Of a DNA stretch of 39,831 bases, positions 26,064-33,432 are shown piece by piece. The stretch comes from CAZTPJ01 sp964614515 (lineage in GTDB: Bacteria > Planctomycetota > Phycisphaerae > Phycisphaerales > UBA1924). The first letter of the stretch is position 1. Every line of letters starts with the position of its first letter. The position numbers and the translations under genes were made by a program. The notes under the pieces were generated by a model, which saw nothing but the letters and a program-made list of their open reading frames with translations, was not told the origin of the DNA and searched no databases. The stretch lies in the NCBI GenBank assembly GCA_964614515.1, contig CAZTPJ010000029.1, forward strand, positions 1 through 39,831, in the 5' to 3' direction.

Positions 26064-26507
26064 ATGACCGCGACGCCTACGCTTCGATTGATGGAATGGC
26101 TGAAGCTCAACCCGAATCATCCGCCATTTGTCAAGAGACAAAGGCGGTTCGTGTGGTGGATGTTGAGCATTCCAGTGGCGTATGCGGCGTCAGGCGTGGT
26201 CATGGACATGATAGGGGTCCGTGGAGGGGTGCATGGAATGTTGGCTTGGAATCCATGGACATGGCTCGTTTTGGGTTTGACGCCGATGCTGGGGCCAATT
26301 CTCGCCACTTGGATCATCATTCGTATTCGCTTTCGTCGCGCTCGCGTGGCGTGGGTCAGGTCCAATGGGCGACTGTGTGTACACTGTGCGCACGACCTGA
26401 CCGGGCTTGGCGAACGCGGGCTGTGCCCGGAGTGCGGGCAGCCGTTTGTCGTGCATGATGACAGAAAGCGATGGCAGGCCGCGGGCATGGAGCCTGTGCG
26501 AGAGTGA
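26064..26507 (+). CDS. Small membrane protein with C-terminal zinc ribbon (paralogue)
   Basis: Predicted 147 aa. A polar N-terminus is followed by two hydrophobic segments (WWMLSIPVAYAASGVVMDMI and TWLVLGLTPMLGPILATWII), then the zinc ribbon CVHCAHDLTGL...GLCPECGQPF. Same part order and ribbon spacing as the protein at 23305. The start is either ATG 26064 or 26091 (MEWLKLNPNHPPF); the open frame reaches back further but has no conserved sequence. It ends 6 bp before the GmhB-like gene, so it may be co-transcribed with the heptose genes. Confidence 0.75.
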   Translation: MTATPTLRLMEWLKLNPNHPPFVKRQRRFVWWMLSIPVAYAASGVVMDMIGVRGGVHGMLAWNPWTWLVLGLTPMLGPILATWIIIRIRFRRARVAWVRSNGRLCVHCAHDLTGLGERGLCPECGQPFVVHDDRKRWQAAGMEPVRE

Positions 26508-26512
26508 AGGTC

Positions 26513-27130
26513 ATGGCGTCTGAGCAGCACCCGGCCGTGTTTTTGGATCGTGATGACACGTTGATTGAGAATCGGCGGCTGTCTCCGCCGTTGTCGTATG
26601 CAGGGGACTTGTGCGATCCTGCGCGAGTGGTGCTCATTGATGGCGTGGCCGAGGGGTGCGCGATGTTGCGGCGGGCGGGGTATGGGCTGGTCGTGGTGAG
26701 CAATCAGGGTCTGGTGGCGCGGGGGCATGGGACGATCGCGGATGTGGAGGCGACGAACCGGCGGATGGTGGAGTTGTTGGAGTCGGCCGTGTCTGCATTT
26801 GGGAATCCGGACATGGCCACTCAGAGCAGTGGCGATGGCACACGGCCGATCTTCGACGCGATCTACTACTGTCCGTATCACCCCGGCGGCGTGGTCGAAC
26901 CGTTCAACCGCGAGCATCCGTGGCGCAAGCCCGCGCCGGGGATGATTCTGCACGCCGCGCGCGAACACGACCTCGACCTTGCACGATCATGGATGGTGGG
27001 GGACTCGTCGCGCGATGTCGAGGCGGGTGTTGCGGCGGGAATCCCCCCCCCTCGATGCCTGCGCATCGGTGAAGGGCAACAATTCACCGACTTGCTCGCC
27101 GTCGCACGCCACATCATCGCCGCCACATGA
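26513..27130 (+). CDS. HAD-IIIA phosphatase, GmhB-like
   Basis: Predicted 205-aa phosphatase like D-glycero-D-manno-heptose 1,7-bisphosphate 7-phosphatase, a step in ADP-heptose synthesis for LPS. Seen: nucleophile motif FLDRDDTLIE, VVVSNQGLVARGHG, CPYHPGG, the RKPAPGM lysine motif, and WMVGDSSRDVEAG. GmhB enzymes usually bind zinc through C-x-H and a later C-x-C. Here CPYHP is present, but the later pair is replaced by REHPWRKP. ATG 26513 is preceded by GTGAAGGT; the longer frame from 26471 is not conserved. It overlaps the heptosyltransferase by 4 bp (ATGA), which supports a shared pathway. Confidence 0.85.
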   Translation: MASEQHPAVFLDRDDTLIENRRLSPPLSYAGDLCDPARVVLIDGVAEGCAMLRRAGYGLVVVSNQGLVARGHGTIADVEATNRRMVELLESAVSAFGNPDMATQSSGDGTRPIFDAIYYCPYHPGGVVEPFNREHPWRKPAPGMILHAAREHDLDLARSWMVGDSSRDVEAGVAAGIPPPRCLRIGEGQQFTDLLAVARHIIAAT

Positions 27131-28239
27131 GACCTTCCGACTCGCCAACCTCGCCGTCCAAGCCGCGCCGCCTGCTCATTGTGATGCCGTCGTGGCTTGG
27201 CGATGCGGTGATGGCCACGCCGGCGCTGCGACTGGCGCGCGATCGACTGCCGGGGACGTTCATCGGCGTCCTGGCGCGCCCGGGCATCGATGAAGTCATC
27301 GAAGGATCCAACTTCATCGACGAAATCCACGTCGATCGCGCTGAAGGCATGATGGGACCGAAGCGCGTCGCCGCGAAATTGCGACTGCGAAGGTATGACG
27401 CGGCCCTGCTGCTGACCAACTCGTTTTCCACGGCCTTGATTACGCGAATCGCGGGCATTCCACGCCGTATCGGCTATGCACGCGATGGGCGGTCGCTCCT
27501 GTTGACGGATCGCCTGGCGGCGCCGAAGCTCGCGTCGGGCGAGTGGGCGCCGGTTCCGGCCGTGGCGTACTACCTTCGCGCGGTTCGCGCGATGCTGGGC
27601 GAAGTGCTTGATGATGTCAGCGTGTGGTGTGCATCGCGTGCATCGCTGGAGGCGAGTCAGGCGGTGCTTGAACTCGCGGTGTCGCCCGCGCAGCAGGCCC
27701 GCGGGGATGAGGTTCTCTCTCGCGCTGGCGTCGCGCCCGATGCACCGCTTGCGCTGCTCAACCCCGGCGGCAACAACGCCGCCAAGCGATGGCCGGCGGA
27801 GCGATTTGTCGAGGTCGCGCGATCGCTCAATGTGAACCACGGCCTGCGATGCCTCATCAACGGCTCGCCAGGCGAGGCGGACCTTGTTCGCGACATCGCC
27901 ACGGCCTCGAACGCCGTCCCTCTCGTCGATGCGGGCGTAACGATCGGCTCGCTCAAGGCGATTGTGGCGCGATGCCGCATCATGGTGACGAATGACACGG
28001 GACCGCGGCACATCGCGGCCGCACTCGGCATCCCGGTTGTTTCCATCTTCGGCCCGACCGATCCGCACTGGACGATCATCCGCGCCCCGGCCGGGGAGGT
28101 CATCCTCACGCCGCCGCCGTCAACCGATGGTGACGAGAGCGTCACGGCCGCTCCGCCGATCACGCGGATCGTCACGCCGGCCGTGCTGGATGCCTGTGGG
28201 CGATTGCTCTCGCGTGGGCGAGTTTCGGCGACGGGTTGA
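27127..28239 (+). CDS. Glycosyltransferase family 9 (heptosyltransferase, WaaF-like)
   Basis: Predicted 370-aa enzyme that transfers heptose from ADP-heptose to the LPS inner core on the cytoplasmic side of the inner membrane. Seen: IVMPSWLGDAVMATPALRLA, RIGYARDGRSLLLTDRL, LLNPGGNNAAKRWPAERF, and the donor site VTNDTGPRHIAAALGIPVVS followed by IFGPTDPHWTI. Length is normal. The ATGA overlap with the GmhB-like gene indicates translational coupling. WaaF versus WaaC/Q cannot be fixed from sequence alone. A hairpin (28240-28267, CCCGGCC/GGCCGGG) directly follows the stop. Confidence 0.9.
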   Translation: MRPSDSPTSPSKPRRLLIVMPSWLGDAVMATPALRLARDRLPGTFIGVLARPGIDEVIEGSNFIDEIHVDRAEGMMGPKRVAAKLRLRRYDAALLLTNSFSTALITRIAGIPRRIGYARDGRSLLLTDRLAAPKLASGEWAPVPAVAYYLRAVRAMLGEVLDDVSVWCASRASLEASQAVLELAVSPAQQARGDEVLSRAGVAPDAPLALLNPGGNNAAKRWPAERFVEVARSLNVNHGLRCLINGSPGEADLVRDIATASNAVPLVDAGVTIGSLKAIVARCRIMVTNDTGPRHIAAALGIPVVSIFGPTDPHWTIIRAPAGEVILTPPPSTDGDESVTAAPPITRIVTPAVLDACGRLLSRGRVSATG

Positions 28240-28288
28240 CCCGGCCTACCATCCCTCCACGGCCGGGGGACGCCGGTCGCGACATTTC

Positions 28289-28363
28289 GGGGGCGTAGCT
28301 CAGTTTTGGTAGAGCGCTTCCATGGCATGGAAGAGGTCGTGAGTTCGAGTCTCATCGCCTCCA
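28289..28363 (+). tRNA. tRNA-Ala (GGC)
   Basis: 75 nt. The acceptor stem GGGGGCG pairs with CGCCTCC. The D-arm is TAGCTCAGTTTTGGTAGAGC, the anticodon stem is CTTCC/GGAAG with loop ATGGCAT (anticodon GGC), and the T-arm contains GTTCGAGTC. CCA is not encoded. A terminator follows. Confidence 0.97.
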
Positions 28364-28371
28364 CGTTCGAC

Positions 28372-28400
28372 GCCCGGCTCGTTTTGAGCCGGGCTTTTTT
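28372..28400 (+). terminator. Rho-independent terminator after tRNA-Ala
   Basis: Stem GCCCGGCTC / GAGCCGGGC (9 bp), loop GTTTT, followed by six T. Confidence 0.93.
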
Positions 28401-28410
28401 GTGGGTCGGG

Positions 28411-28553
28411 GCTGTTGGGTGGCCCGCCACTCCGTGGCGGGTTGCTGGGTAGCCCGCTACTCCGTGGCGGGTTGCTGGGTGGCCCGCCACTCCGTGGCAG
28501 GTTTCTGGGTAGCCCCGTGGCAGGTTTCTGTGTGATTCGCCCTCCGTGGCAGG
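28411..28553 (+). repeat. Tandem hairpin-forming repeat array between two tRNA genes
   Basis: Five units, three of exactly 30 bp (28411-28440, 28441-28470, 28471-28500), then a shortened and a diverged one. The core is CCCGCCAC-TCC-GTGGCGGG, an 8-bp stem with a 3-nt loop. Variant units (GCCCGCTAC, GTGGCAGG) keep partial pairing. It lies between the tRNA-Ala terminator and tRNA-Pro, in otherwise empty sequence. Confidence 0.85.
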
Positions 28554-28607
28554 TTCCGCCGTCACGTCCTATGCTGTGTCCAGCGGCGGCGGAATTGTCG
28601 CCGTGAC

Positions 28608-28682
28608 CGGGGTATAGCGCAGCTTGGTTAGCGCGTCTGACTGGGGGTCAGAAGGTCGGCGGTTCGAATCCGCCTACCCCGA
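28608..28682 (+). tRNA. tRNA-Pro (GGG), integration target of the element
   Basis: 75 nt. Acceptor stem CGGGGTA/TACCCCG, D-arm TAGCGCAGCTTGGTTAGCGC, anticodon stem TCTGA/TCAGA with loop CTGGGGG (anticodon GGG), T-arm GTTCGAATC. The 3' part from 28638 belongs to the att core and is repeated at 36742. The gene therefore stays complete after integration. Confidence 0.97.
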
Positions 28683-30139
28683 TTTTCGCCAGCGCTCGCA
28701 TCGGCCCGCACAGAGTCGTCTAAGTCCGCATTGTGCAATGGGTTGCGCGCGTCGCGCGCGCTCGCATTGTTGCCCGCCGTCATCGCATGGAATCGCAAGG
28801 GTTCGCCCTGATTGGCGCTACGACTGCTGGCGCTGGTGCTGGCGCTCACAAACCCCGAACGACCATCGGTCCCCGTGGGGAGCATGGCCGCAACGTCGGC
28901 CGTGGGGGTCGTGGGTGACTTCGGCCCGGGGACGTTGGCCAGCGCGGCCGACAGGTCGTGAAGGCGGACGTGCGAGTAGCAGCCGATGGTCAGCGTCGGC
29001 GTTGAATGCCGCGCCAACTCTTGGGCCACTTTGACCGATGCGCCCGACTCCACCAGCCGCGAGACGTAGGTGTGCCGCAGACTGTGGAAGTCAACCACAC
29101 GCCCGCTCGCGTCGATGGGGCGCAGGAAGTCGCTTCGATCGCGGCCATCGCGATCGGCGGGGGTTCGCGCTTCGGCAATCCACGCCGCACGCGCGACGGC
29201 CATATCCGCTTGGAGCATGAGTCCCGCCTTGCCATCGGGAAGCGGGCAGACTGGCGCACCCTTGGGCTTGTTCGCCAGCCACGGCCGGAGCGCTTCGGCA
29301 AGGTCATCGCGGATGGGTTGCACGTCGCGCCGCTTGCGCTTGCTGTACCCGGCTTGAACCGTCACCGTCGGCGTGTCGGCGTCAAGGTCGAAACTCTCTG
29401 GCGTGAGGCTTGCAACTTCGCTCGCGCGGAATCCGGTTCCAGCCGCGATGCGATATGCCCACGCGCGATCCGGCGCGTGCATCCGAACGCGGACGCTTCG
29501 CACGTTGCCCGATTCGCGGTCGCGCGAGCGCCGATCCACCGTCACCCACTCGGATGCGCTGGCCACTTGAATCAGTCGCGCCAACTCATCGGGCGTCAGG
29601 TCGCGCCGGATGCGCCGCCGGTCGGTGTCGGTGTTTCGTTTGGCCAGCATCGCCAGCGGGTCGGCCGCGACTCGCCCATGCCGAACGCACCAGCGCGCGA
29701 AACTTCGCCACGCCACGACGCTCGCGTTGTACGTCCGCGCGCCGTTCCCGCGTGCATCGGCTTCGCGTGCAAGGTGGGCCGTCAACGCATCGGCTCGCAC
29801 GTCGGCAATGGAACGCCATTCAAGCGTTTCGGCCGCGCGCTCCAGGCATCGAATCGTGCTGGCGACGTGCTTATCGTCGCGTTTGAGCGCTTCAAGATCG
29901 CGCTGGAAGTCGGCGATATGCTCGCCCAGCGGCGTTGTGCGATGCTCGGCAAGTCTCTCGGCCGTGGGGTCCACAAGTCCGCGCTTGCGTTCCAGCGCTT
30001 CGTCGGCCCAATGCTGCGCGATGCGTTCGGCCAGGCGCTTGTCGGTGGTCCCGGTGGCTCGCTCTTGGCGCACGCCCTCATGGTCAAACCACGCCGCTTG
30101 CCAGCCCTTACGCCCACGTCGCTTGAATACGCTCGCCAT
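28628..30139 (-). CDS. int: Tyrosine recombinase / integrase whose 3' end spans the att site
   Basis: Predicted 503-aa site-specific recombinase for insertion into and excision from tRNA-Pro. N-terminal arm-binding-like region (VFKRRGRKGWQAAWFDHEGV), SAM-like core-binding domain (residues 70-170), and catalytic domain with AAGTGFRASEVASL (Arg), SKRKRRDVQPI (Lys), HSLRHTYVSRL (H-x-x-R), ELARHS (His) and TIGCYSHV (Tyr nucleophile): all catalytic residues are present. A low-complexity C-terminal tail follows. The last residues NRGRRIRTADLLTPSQ are encoded by the 47-bp att core, antisense to tRNA-Pro, then TR and a stop in host DNA. In the circular form the frame would instead continue into the 71-residue tail now at 36525-36741. 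Confidence 0.95.
   Translation of the reverse strand: MASVFKRRGRKGWQAAWFDHEGVRQERATGTTDKRLAERIAQHWADEALERKRGLVDPTAERLAEHRTTPLGEHIADFQRDLEALKRDDKHVASTIRCLERAAETLEWRSIADVRADALTAHLAREADARGNGARTYNASVVAWRSFARWCVRHGRVAADPLAMLAKRNTDTDRRRIRRDLTPDELARLIQVASASEWVTVDRRSRDRESGNVRSVRVRMHAPDRAWAYRIAAGTGFRASEVASLTPESFDLDADTPTVTVQAGYSKRKRRDVQPIRDDLAEALRPWLANKPKGAPVCPLPDGKAGLMLQADMAVARAAWIAEARTPADRDGRDRSDFLRPIDASGRVVDFHSLRHTYVSRLVESGASVKVAQELARHSTPTLTIGCYSHVRLHDLSAALANVPGPKSPTTPTADVAAMLPTGTDGRSGFVSASTSASSRSANQGEPLRFHAMTAGNNASARDARNPLHNADLDDSVRADASAGENRGRRIRTADLLTPSQTR
28638..28684. repeat. attL: 47-bp direct repeat, left copy
   Basis: Runs from the anticodon stem of tRNA-Pro to two bases past its discriminator base. 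Identical to 36742-36788. The anticodon-loop part contains TGAC-TGGGG-GTCA, an inverted pair suited to integrase core binding. Confidence 0.96.
28825..28845. repeat. 21-bp direct repeat, left copy (candidate integrase arm site)
   Basis: Identical over 21 bp to 36685-36705, in the same orientation, 140 bp inside attL. Contains three GCTGG(C/T) hexamers. The two copies would flank attP in the circular form. Confidence 0.6.
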
Positions 30140-30320
30140 GTTTCACCGTCCCTTCCGAGTTGGCCATTTTCAACGTCACTGTCGTCTTGACCGCGATTCC
30201 CCTACTAGCCGCGAATGTCGCCGCTTCCGCGAGTGTGTCCATTCGCACGACAATCCTCGCATCCGCGCCCGCACTGTCGGTCCCATTCACAATCAACGCT
30301 CGGACTGTTCGCTTTTCCAT
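30108..30320 (-). CDS. Small protein of unknown function upstream of the integrase
   Basis: Predicted 70 aa, not recognised. It is predicted alpha/beta with VRALIVNGTDSAGADARIVV and AVKTTVTLKMANSEGTVK. Its stop lies 32 bp inside the start of int, so the two are co-translated. AAGGGA precedes ATG 30320, which is preferred over an in-frame GTG two codons upstream. By position it could be an accessory or directionality factor, but no HTH is visible. Confidence 0.6.
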   Translation of the reverse strand: MEKRTVRALIVNGTDSAGADARIVVRMDTLAEAATFAASRGIAVKTTVTLKMANSEGTVKHGERIQATWA

Positions 30321-30356
30321 CGCCACGTCCCTTCCGCACTTTGCGGAGTTGCTTTG

Positions 30357-31004
30357 CTAACCCATCACCGCGTAACGCACCACCACAAACGCTCCCAAAA
30401 CTAGCCCAATCGTTGCCAGAACGACAAAGCAACCCGATTGGCTAGTCTTTCGCTGGCGTGCATGTTGTCGTGGTTGACGTTTCTGTGGCTTCACCGCCGC
30501 GAAACCGAATGCATCATGCACGCGAGCCGCCGTCGCCAAGTAGGGTTCAAACTCAGCACAGTGGACATCGGTCAGACGACACCAGGCGTCCCCGGTTGTC
30601 GAATCGGGAACGTTCCACGACCGAATCGAGTCGGAGAATCCGGGCTGCGCGAGAAACCAATGTGCAAGCAGACGGACCGCATCCTCTGGAAGTCCGCTTT
30701 GTGAGTAGAAGCGCCAGCGTGCGGCCGCTTGTCGCCGACAAACGCTGTAGACCCATCGCCTAGCCCTGACGAATGCCATGAGTCGTCTACATGCCTCCCA
30801 TCCGTCTTGCGCGTCGGCGATGTCTACTCTCCACTCGTGCGCAAGTCTGCGTTGCATCGTATTGGGCGGACCATTGAGTCGTGGTTTGGCGTCGTCCATC
30901 AGCGCCGAAAGCCGCGCTCGACTCACATTCGGGGGAATTTCAACGCCGAAAGCGGCTGCGCGCTCGCGCTGTTTGCAAGTTGCGATGTCGTCCGAGTCGT
31001 TCAT
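30357..31004 (-). CDS. Tail-anchored protein of unknown function
   Basis: Predicted 215 aa. It is polar, with Arg-rich helices (SRARLSALMDDAKPRLNG, RRLMAFVRARRWVYSVCRRQ), and ends in a single membrane helix (CFVVLATIGLVLGAFVVVRY). This tail-anchored topology is unusual for a small mobile element and hints at a membrane-located role such as exclusion, defence or phage interference. That is inference: no motif identifies it. It sits between the XRE regulator and the 30108 gene. Confidence 0.65.
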   Translation of the reverse strand: MNDSDDIATCKQRERAAAFGVEIPPNVSRARLSALMDDAKPRLNGPPNTMQRRLAHEWRVDIADAQDGWEACRRLMAFVRARRWVYSVCRRQAAARWRFYSQSGLPEDAVRLLAHWFLAQPGFSDSIRSWNVPDSTTGDAWCRLTDVHCAEFEPYLATAARVHDAFGFAAVKPQKRQPRQHARQRKTSQSGCFVVLATIGLVLGAFVVVRYAVMG

Positions 31005-31035
31005 GGTGCGCCGCCGTTCATTCGCCGCCGAGTGT

Positions 31036-31272
31036 TCACTTGCTCACGCCACGCCGTCCCGCCCGCGCGCGCCGTTGCTTGGGCCGTATGACGACTTCGA
31101 GTTCCAAAAACTCCGTAATGGCTTCGATGCTGTCCACCGTCAGCGTCGGGCGTTCGCCGCTCAGCAGCCGACTCAGCGCCGACGCGCTCACGCCCGTTTC
31201 CTTGGCGATGCGATACTGCGAATGCTCGCTTGTCTCAACCGCCCGTTTGATTGCGTCCATGATTCGACTCAT
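31036..31272 (-). CDS. XRE-family HTH regulator
   Basis: Predicted 78-aa single-domain DNA-binding protein: SQYRIAKETGVSASALSRLL is the HTH, followed by TLTVDSIEAITEFLELEVV, a Cro/CI-like arrangement. Likely controls the element's lysogeny-like switch or its own promoter. ATG at 31272 (MSRIMDAIKRAVE) is chosen because a near-consensus promoter ends 5 nt upstream. The longer GTG start at 31285-31287 would lie inside that promoter. Confidence 0.9.
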   Translation of the reverse strand: MSRIMDAIKRAVETSEHSQYRIAKETGVSASALSRLLSGERPTLTVDSIEAITEFLELEVVIRPKQRRARAGRRGVSK

Positions 31273-31277
31273 GCCCA

Positions 31278-31306
31278 AGTGTACCACGCCATTTGCCCCG
31301 TGTCAA
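31278..31306 (-). promoter_or_regulatory. Near-consensus promoter of the XRE gene, leaderless
   Basis: TTGACA (31306-31301), 17-bp spacer, TACACT (31283-31278). The ATG starts 5 nt after the -10 box, so transcription should begin at or next to the start codon, giving a leaderless mRNA. Confidence 0.75.
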
Positions 31307-31552
31307 CTATGCCTCACCGTCCCTTCGCGCTTCGTGCGCGGTTGAGTTTGTTTCGTATGGTGCGCAGGTTCGCGCCGCCGTGTCGATGCGAATGCACCGC
31401 CAGCCGAACGCCCGCAGCGTCACTTTCAAGAGTCCGCGAAGGCGGGTCATCGGGCATCGGCCCAAGTGGTCCGGGCCGCACGGCTCGGGGCGGATGGTCA
31501 ACGTCACCAGCCCGGGGTCCGCAGGTCGGGATGATGGTCCGGGGCCGCTCAT
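31307..31552 (-). CDS. Small protein of unknown function after the ATPase gene
   Basis: Predicted 81 aa. The centre has the phage/plasmid-like basic helix MTRLRGLLKVTLRAFGWRCI preceded by a Cys/His pair (PCGPDHLGRCP) that could bind metal. Its ATG overlaps the ATPase stop in ATGA (31549-31552), so it is translated with the ATPase. Its own stop abuts the -35 box of the XRE promoter. Such small basic proteins are common next to replication genes of mobile elements; the role is unknown. Confidence 0.6.
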   Translation of the reverse strand: MSGPGPSSRPADPGLVTLTIRPEPCGPDHLGRCPMTRLRGLLKVTLRAFGWRCIRIDTAARTCAPYETNSTAHEARRDGEA

Positions 31553-32925
31553 CCGCCGTACTCCCAGCCGTCGTCGGCTTCATTGACCGCCAACTCAGAA
31601 TCTTGGCGGTCTATGGGCGCACCGTTGGTTTCGCCCCCATGGACTACCCCGCTCACAGCGTCAGAACGCCATAGACCGCCAACTCCGTCATAGACCGCCA
31701 ACGTTTCGCCCTTGGCGGAGTTTGGCGGAGTGGTTGGCGGTGTTTGAGGAAGCACCCAGACCCACCGGCCGTCGCTCGCATAGCCCTCACGGGTTGCCAC
31801 CGCGCCGATGGCTTCCTTCGCACGTTCAACGGTTCGCCACGCGATGCCATCGGCCTTCGCTCGCTCTTTCAAGTCGGCGGACGCCACCGGCCCGGCGCTC
31901 AGCACGTCGCGTAGCCATTCTTTCGCATCAGCCATCGCGCCGTCATCACCGCCGCCTTGTCGCGCCGCCATCGCCTCATCGGCATTCATGGCCACGGGAT
32001 CGCGCTCCCAGACGACGCGGGCCGGATCACCAGTGATGCTGTACGCCAGACCCCCAGACACTTCGCTCAGGTTTTGCTTACCCGGTAAAAACAGGCGACG
32101 GCCCTTGGTGTCCGGGTCGGCCGAGACGTGCCAGACCGATCGCGCGATGCCCGTGAAGGCGCGACTCCCCAGCACAAGATCATCCGCGCGGTTGCCGCTC
32201 GCTTTGCGGGTGTGCGCGATCATCACCACCGCCGGGCCTAGGCGCTCAGCCAACTTCGCAACCGGGGCGAGAATCGCGCGGGTTTCGTTGTCTCGGTGCG
32301 TGTCAGCGCGTCCGCCCGTGAAACTGCCGATCGGATCAACGATCACAAGTTTGCAATCATCGCATCGGCGGATCGCATCCTCCATCGCATGTAAGGATTC
32401 GAGCGTGAACCACTGTTCGATCGGCTTCCCATCATCATCGAACATGCGAACGCCGCGCAGTAGATGGATGCGCGAACAGTCGGCCGTCATCGCGTCCAGT
32501 CGTGGTCGAATGACATCGTGCGGATCATCCTCGGCCGCGATAATCAGCACGCTCCCGCGCGGGCATGGCGTTCCATCGGGCCAGGTCGCGCCGGTTGAGA
32601 CGCGCGCCGCGAAGTCCAGCGATGCGAAACTCTTGCCATCGCCGGGCAAGCCCGCAATCAGCGTGATGCGCCCAAGCGGAATGCGGAAACGCCACAACCA
32701 CGACACCGGCCGCGCTTCCACGTCGGCCATGCAAGTTAATATCGCATCGCCCGCACGCTCTCGCGGAGTTTCGGCTTTCGGCTCGCCCGCGCGTTCCGAT
32801 CGCTCGCGGGGTGCGTCAGGTTTCGGCGCAGGCTCGGCCGTGGCGGGGCGCGGGCGAATCTTACTTGCGCGTGTCATGGCCGCGTCGATGTCGGCGTCGG
32901 TGATGATGGGGCGCGGCTCGCTCAT
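31549..32925 (-). CDS. AAA_25 / RepA-like RecA-fold ATPase (replication protein candidate)
   Basis: Predicted 458 aa. The ATPase core (about residues 80-290) has Walker A (LIAGLPGDGKSFASL), AAEDDPHDVIRPRL, Walker B (KLVIVDPIGSF) and VVMIAHTRKASGNRADD followed by GSRAFTGIARSVW. This pattern is shared by RepA-type hexameric helicases of plasmids and phages. The Pro/Glu-rich N-terminus and the C-terminal tail are less constrained. A winged-helix-like segment lies at about 345-395. ATG at 32925 overlaps the preceding stop (ATGA). The last 150 bp hold an iteron-like repeat cluster. Likely acts in replication of the excised circle. Confidence 0.82.
   Translation of the reverse strand: MSEPRPIITDADIDAAMTRASKIRPRPATAEPAPKPDAPRERSERAGEPKAETPRERAGDAILTCMADVEARPVSWLWRFRIPLGRITLIAGLPGDGKSFASLDFAARVSTGATWPDGTPCPRGSVLIIAAEDDPHDVIRPRLDAMTADCSRIHLLRGVRMFDDDGKPIEQWFTLESLHAMEDAIRRCDDCKLVIVDPIGSFTGGRADTHRDNETRAILAPVAKLAERLGPAVVMIAHTRKASGNRADDLVLGSRAFTGIARSVWHVSADPDTKGRRLFLPGKQNLSEVSGGLAYSITGDPARVVWERDPVAMNADEAMAARQGGGDDGAMADAKEWLRDVLSAGPVASADLKERAKADGIAWRTVERAKEAIGAVATREGYASDGRWVWVLPQTPPTTPPNSAKGETLAVYDGVGGLWRSDAVSGVVHGGETNGAPIDRQDSELAVNEADDGWEYGG
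31587..31740. repeat. Iteron-like cluster: seven TTGGCGG motifs in 154 bp
   Basis: Copies on the plus strand at 31603-31609, 31712-31718, 31722-31728 and 31734-31740; on the minus strand at 31587-31593, 31676-31682 and 31695-31701. The first two form a 9-bp inverted repeat (GACCGCCAA/TTGGCGGTC); the third and fourth are direct repeats of ATAGACCGCCAAC 19 bp apart. They lie in the low-complexity 3' end of the ATPase gene and could be an origin or Rep-binding site. Confidence 0.6.
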
Positions 32926-33179
32926 TGGTCCCCCCCCCTCACCGCCCGTAGCGCCCACTCGCGCCGCCGATCAAGTTCGGCGGCCAGAACGCAGGCGCGG
33001 CGATAATCACCGCTCGCCATCGCGCCGTCGGCCAAACGTTCCAAAGCCATCGACGGAATCGCGCGCAGTGCTCGATCGCATCGCCTTTGCATCGCGGCCG
33101 CATATGATGATCGCGCAGATTCGATTGTGGCCGTCGTCGATGTTGAGCGCATCGGCGCGGCGTTACCATTGTGGATCAT
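32922..33179 (-). CDS. Small helical protein of unknown function
   Basis: Predicted 85 aa, mostly helical and Arg/Ala-rich (SYAAAMQRRCDRALRAIPSM, ACVLAAELDRRREWALRAV). ATG at 33179 overlaps the end of the upstream HTH gene by 17 bp, and its stop overlaps the ATPase start in ATGA. This arrangement makes it part of the replication operon. No motif assigns a function. Confidence 0.62.
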   Translation of the reverse strand: MIHNGNAAPMRSTSTTATIESARSSYAAAMQRRCDRALRAIPSMALERLADGAMASGDYRRACVLAAELDRRREWALRAVRGGDQ

Positions 33180-33432
33180 TTGCCCCCCCTTCAGCGCGCA
33201 TCGTCGCGCGGATGGCATCGCCAGCGCCCGGCTTCGTCGGGCATCCGGCCGCAACCCACGCTCGCAACTCGGCCGGTACAAAGAGCACCGCACGTCCGAC
33301 GCGCCGGTGCGGAAGCGCGTTCATATTGCAGAGCGCCCACACCGTCCGATCGCTCAGCCCCGTCAACTCCGAACCGGCTCGAATGCCCCGGACCATCAGC
33401 GGGGAGGTCGGGGCCAGGGTGTCATCGCGCAT
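33163..33432 (-). CDS. Small HTH protein (excisionase/MerR-like)
   Basis: Predicted 89 aa. The central part AGSELTGLSDRTVWALCNMN, then HRRVGRAVLFVPAELRAWVA, has the HTH plus wing layout of MerR/excisionase-like DNA-binding proteins. ATG 33432 (MRDDTLAPTSPL) overlaps the stop of the 33422 gene. It may be an excisionase or a replication accessory factor. It is the second of two such proteins in a row. Confidence 0.7.
   Translation of the reverse strand: MRDDTLAPTSPLMVRGIRAGSELTGLSDRTVWALCNMNALPHRRVGRAVLFVPAELRAWVAAGCPTKPGAGDAIRATMRAEGGANDPQW

Noticed and set aside
28411..28553. Possible CRISPR array
   Set aside because: Units are contiguous 30-bp hairpins with no unique spacers, and no cas gene is nearby.
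29006..30190. 394-codon plus-strand frame opposite the integrase
   Set aside because: Shadow frame; the minus strand encodes all catalytic residues of a tyrosine recombinase.
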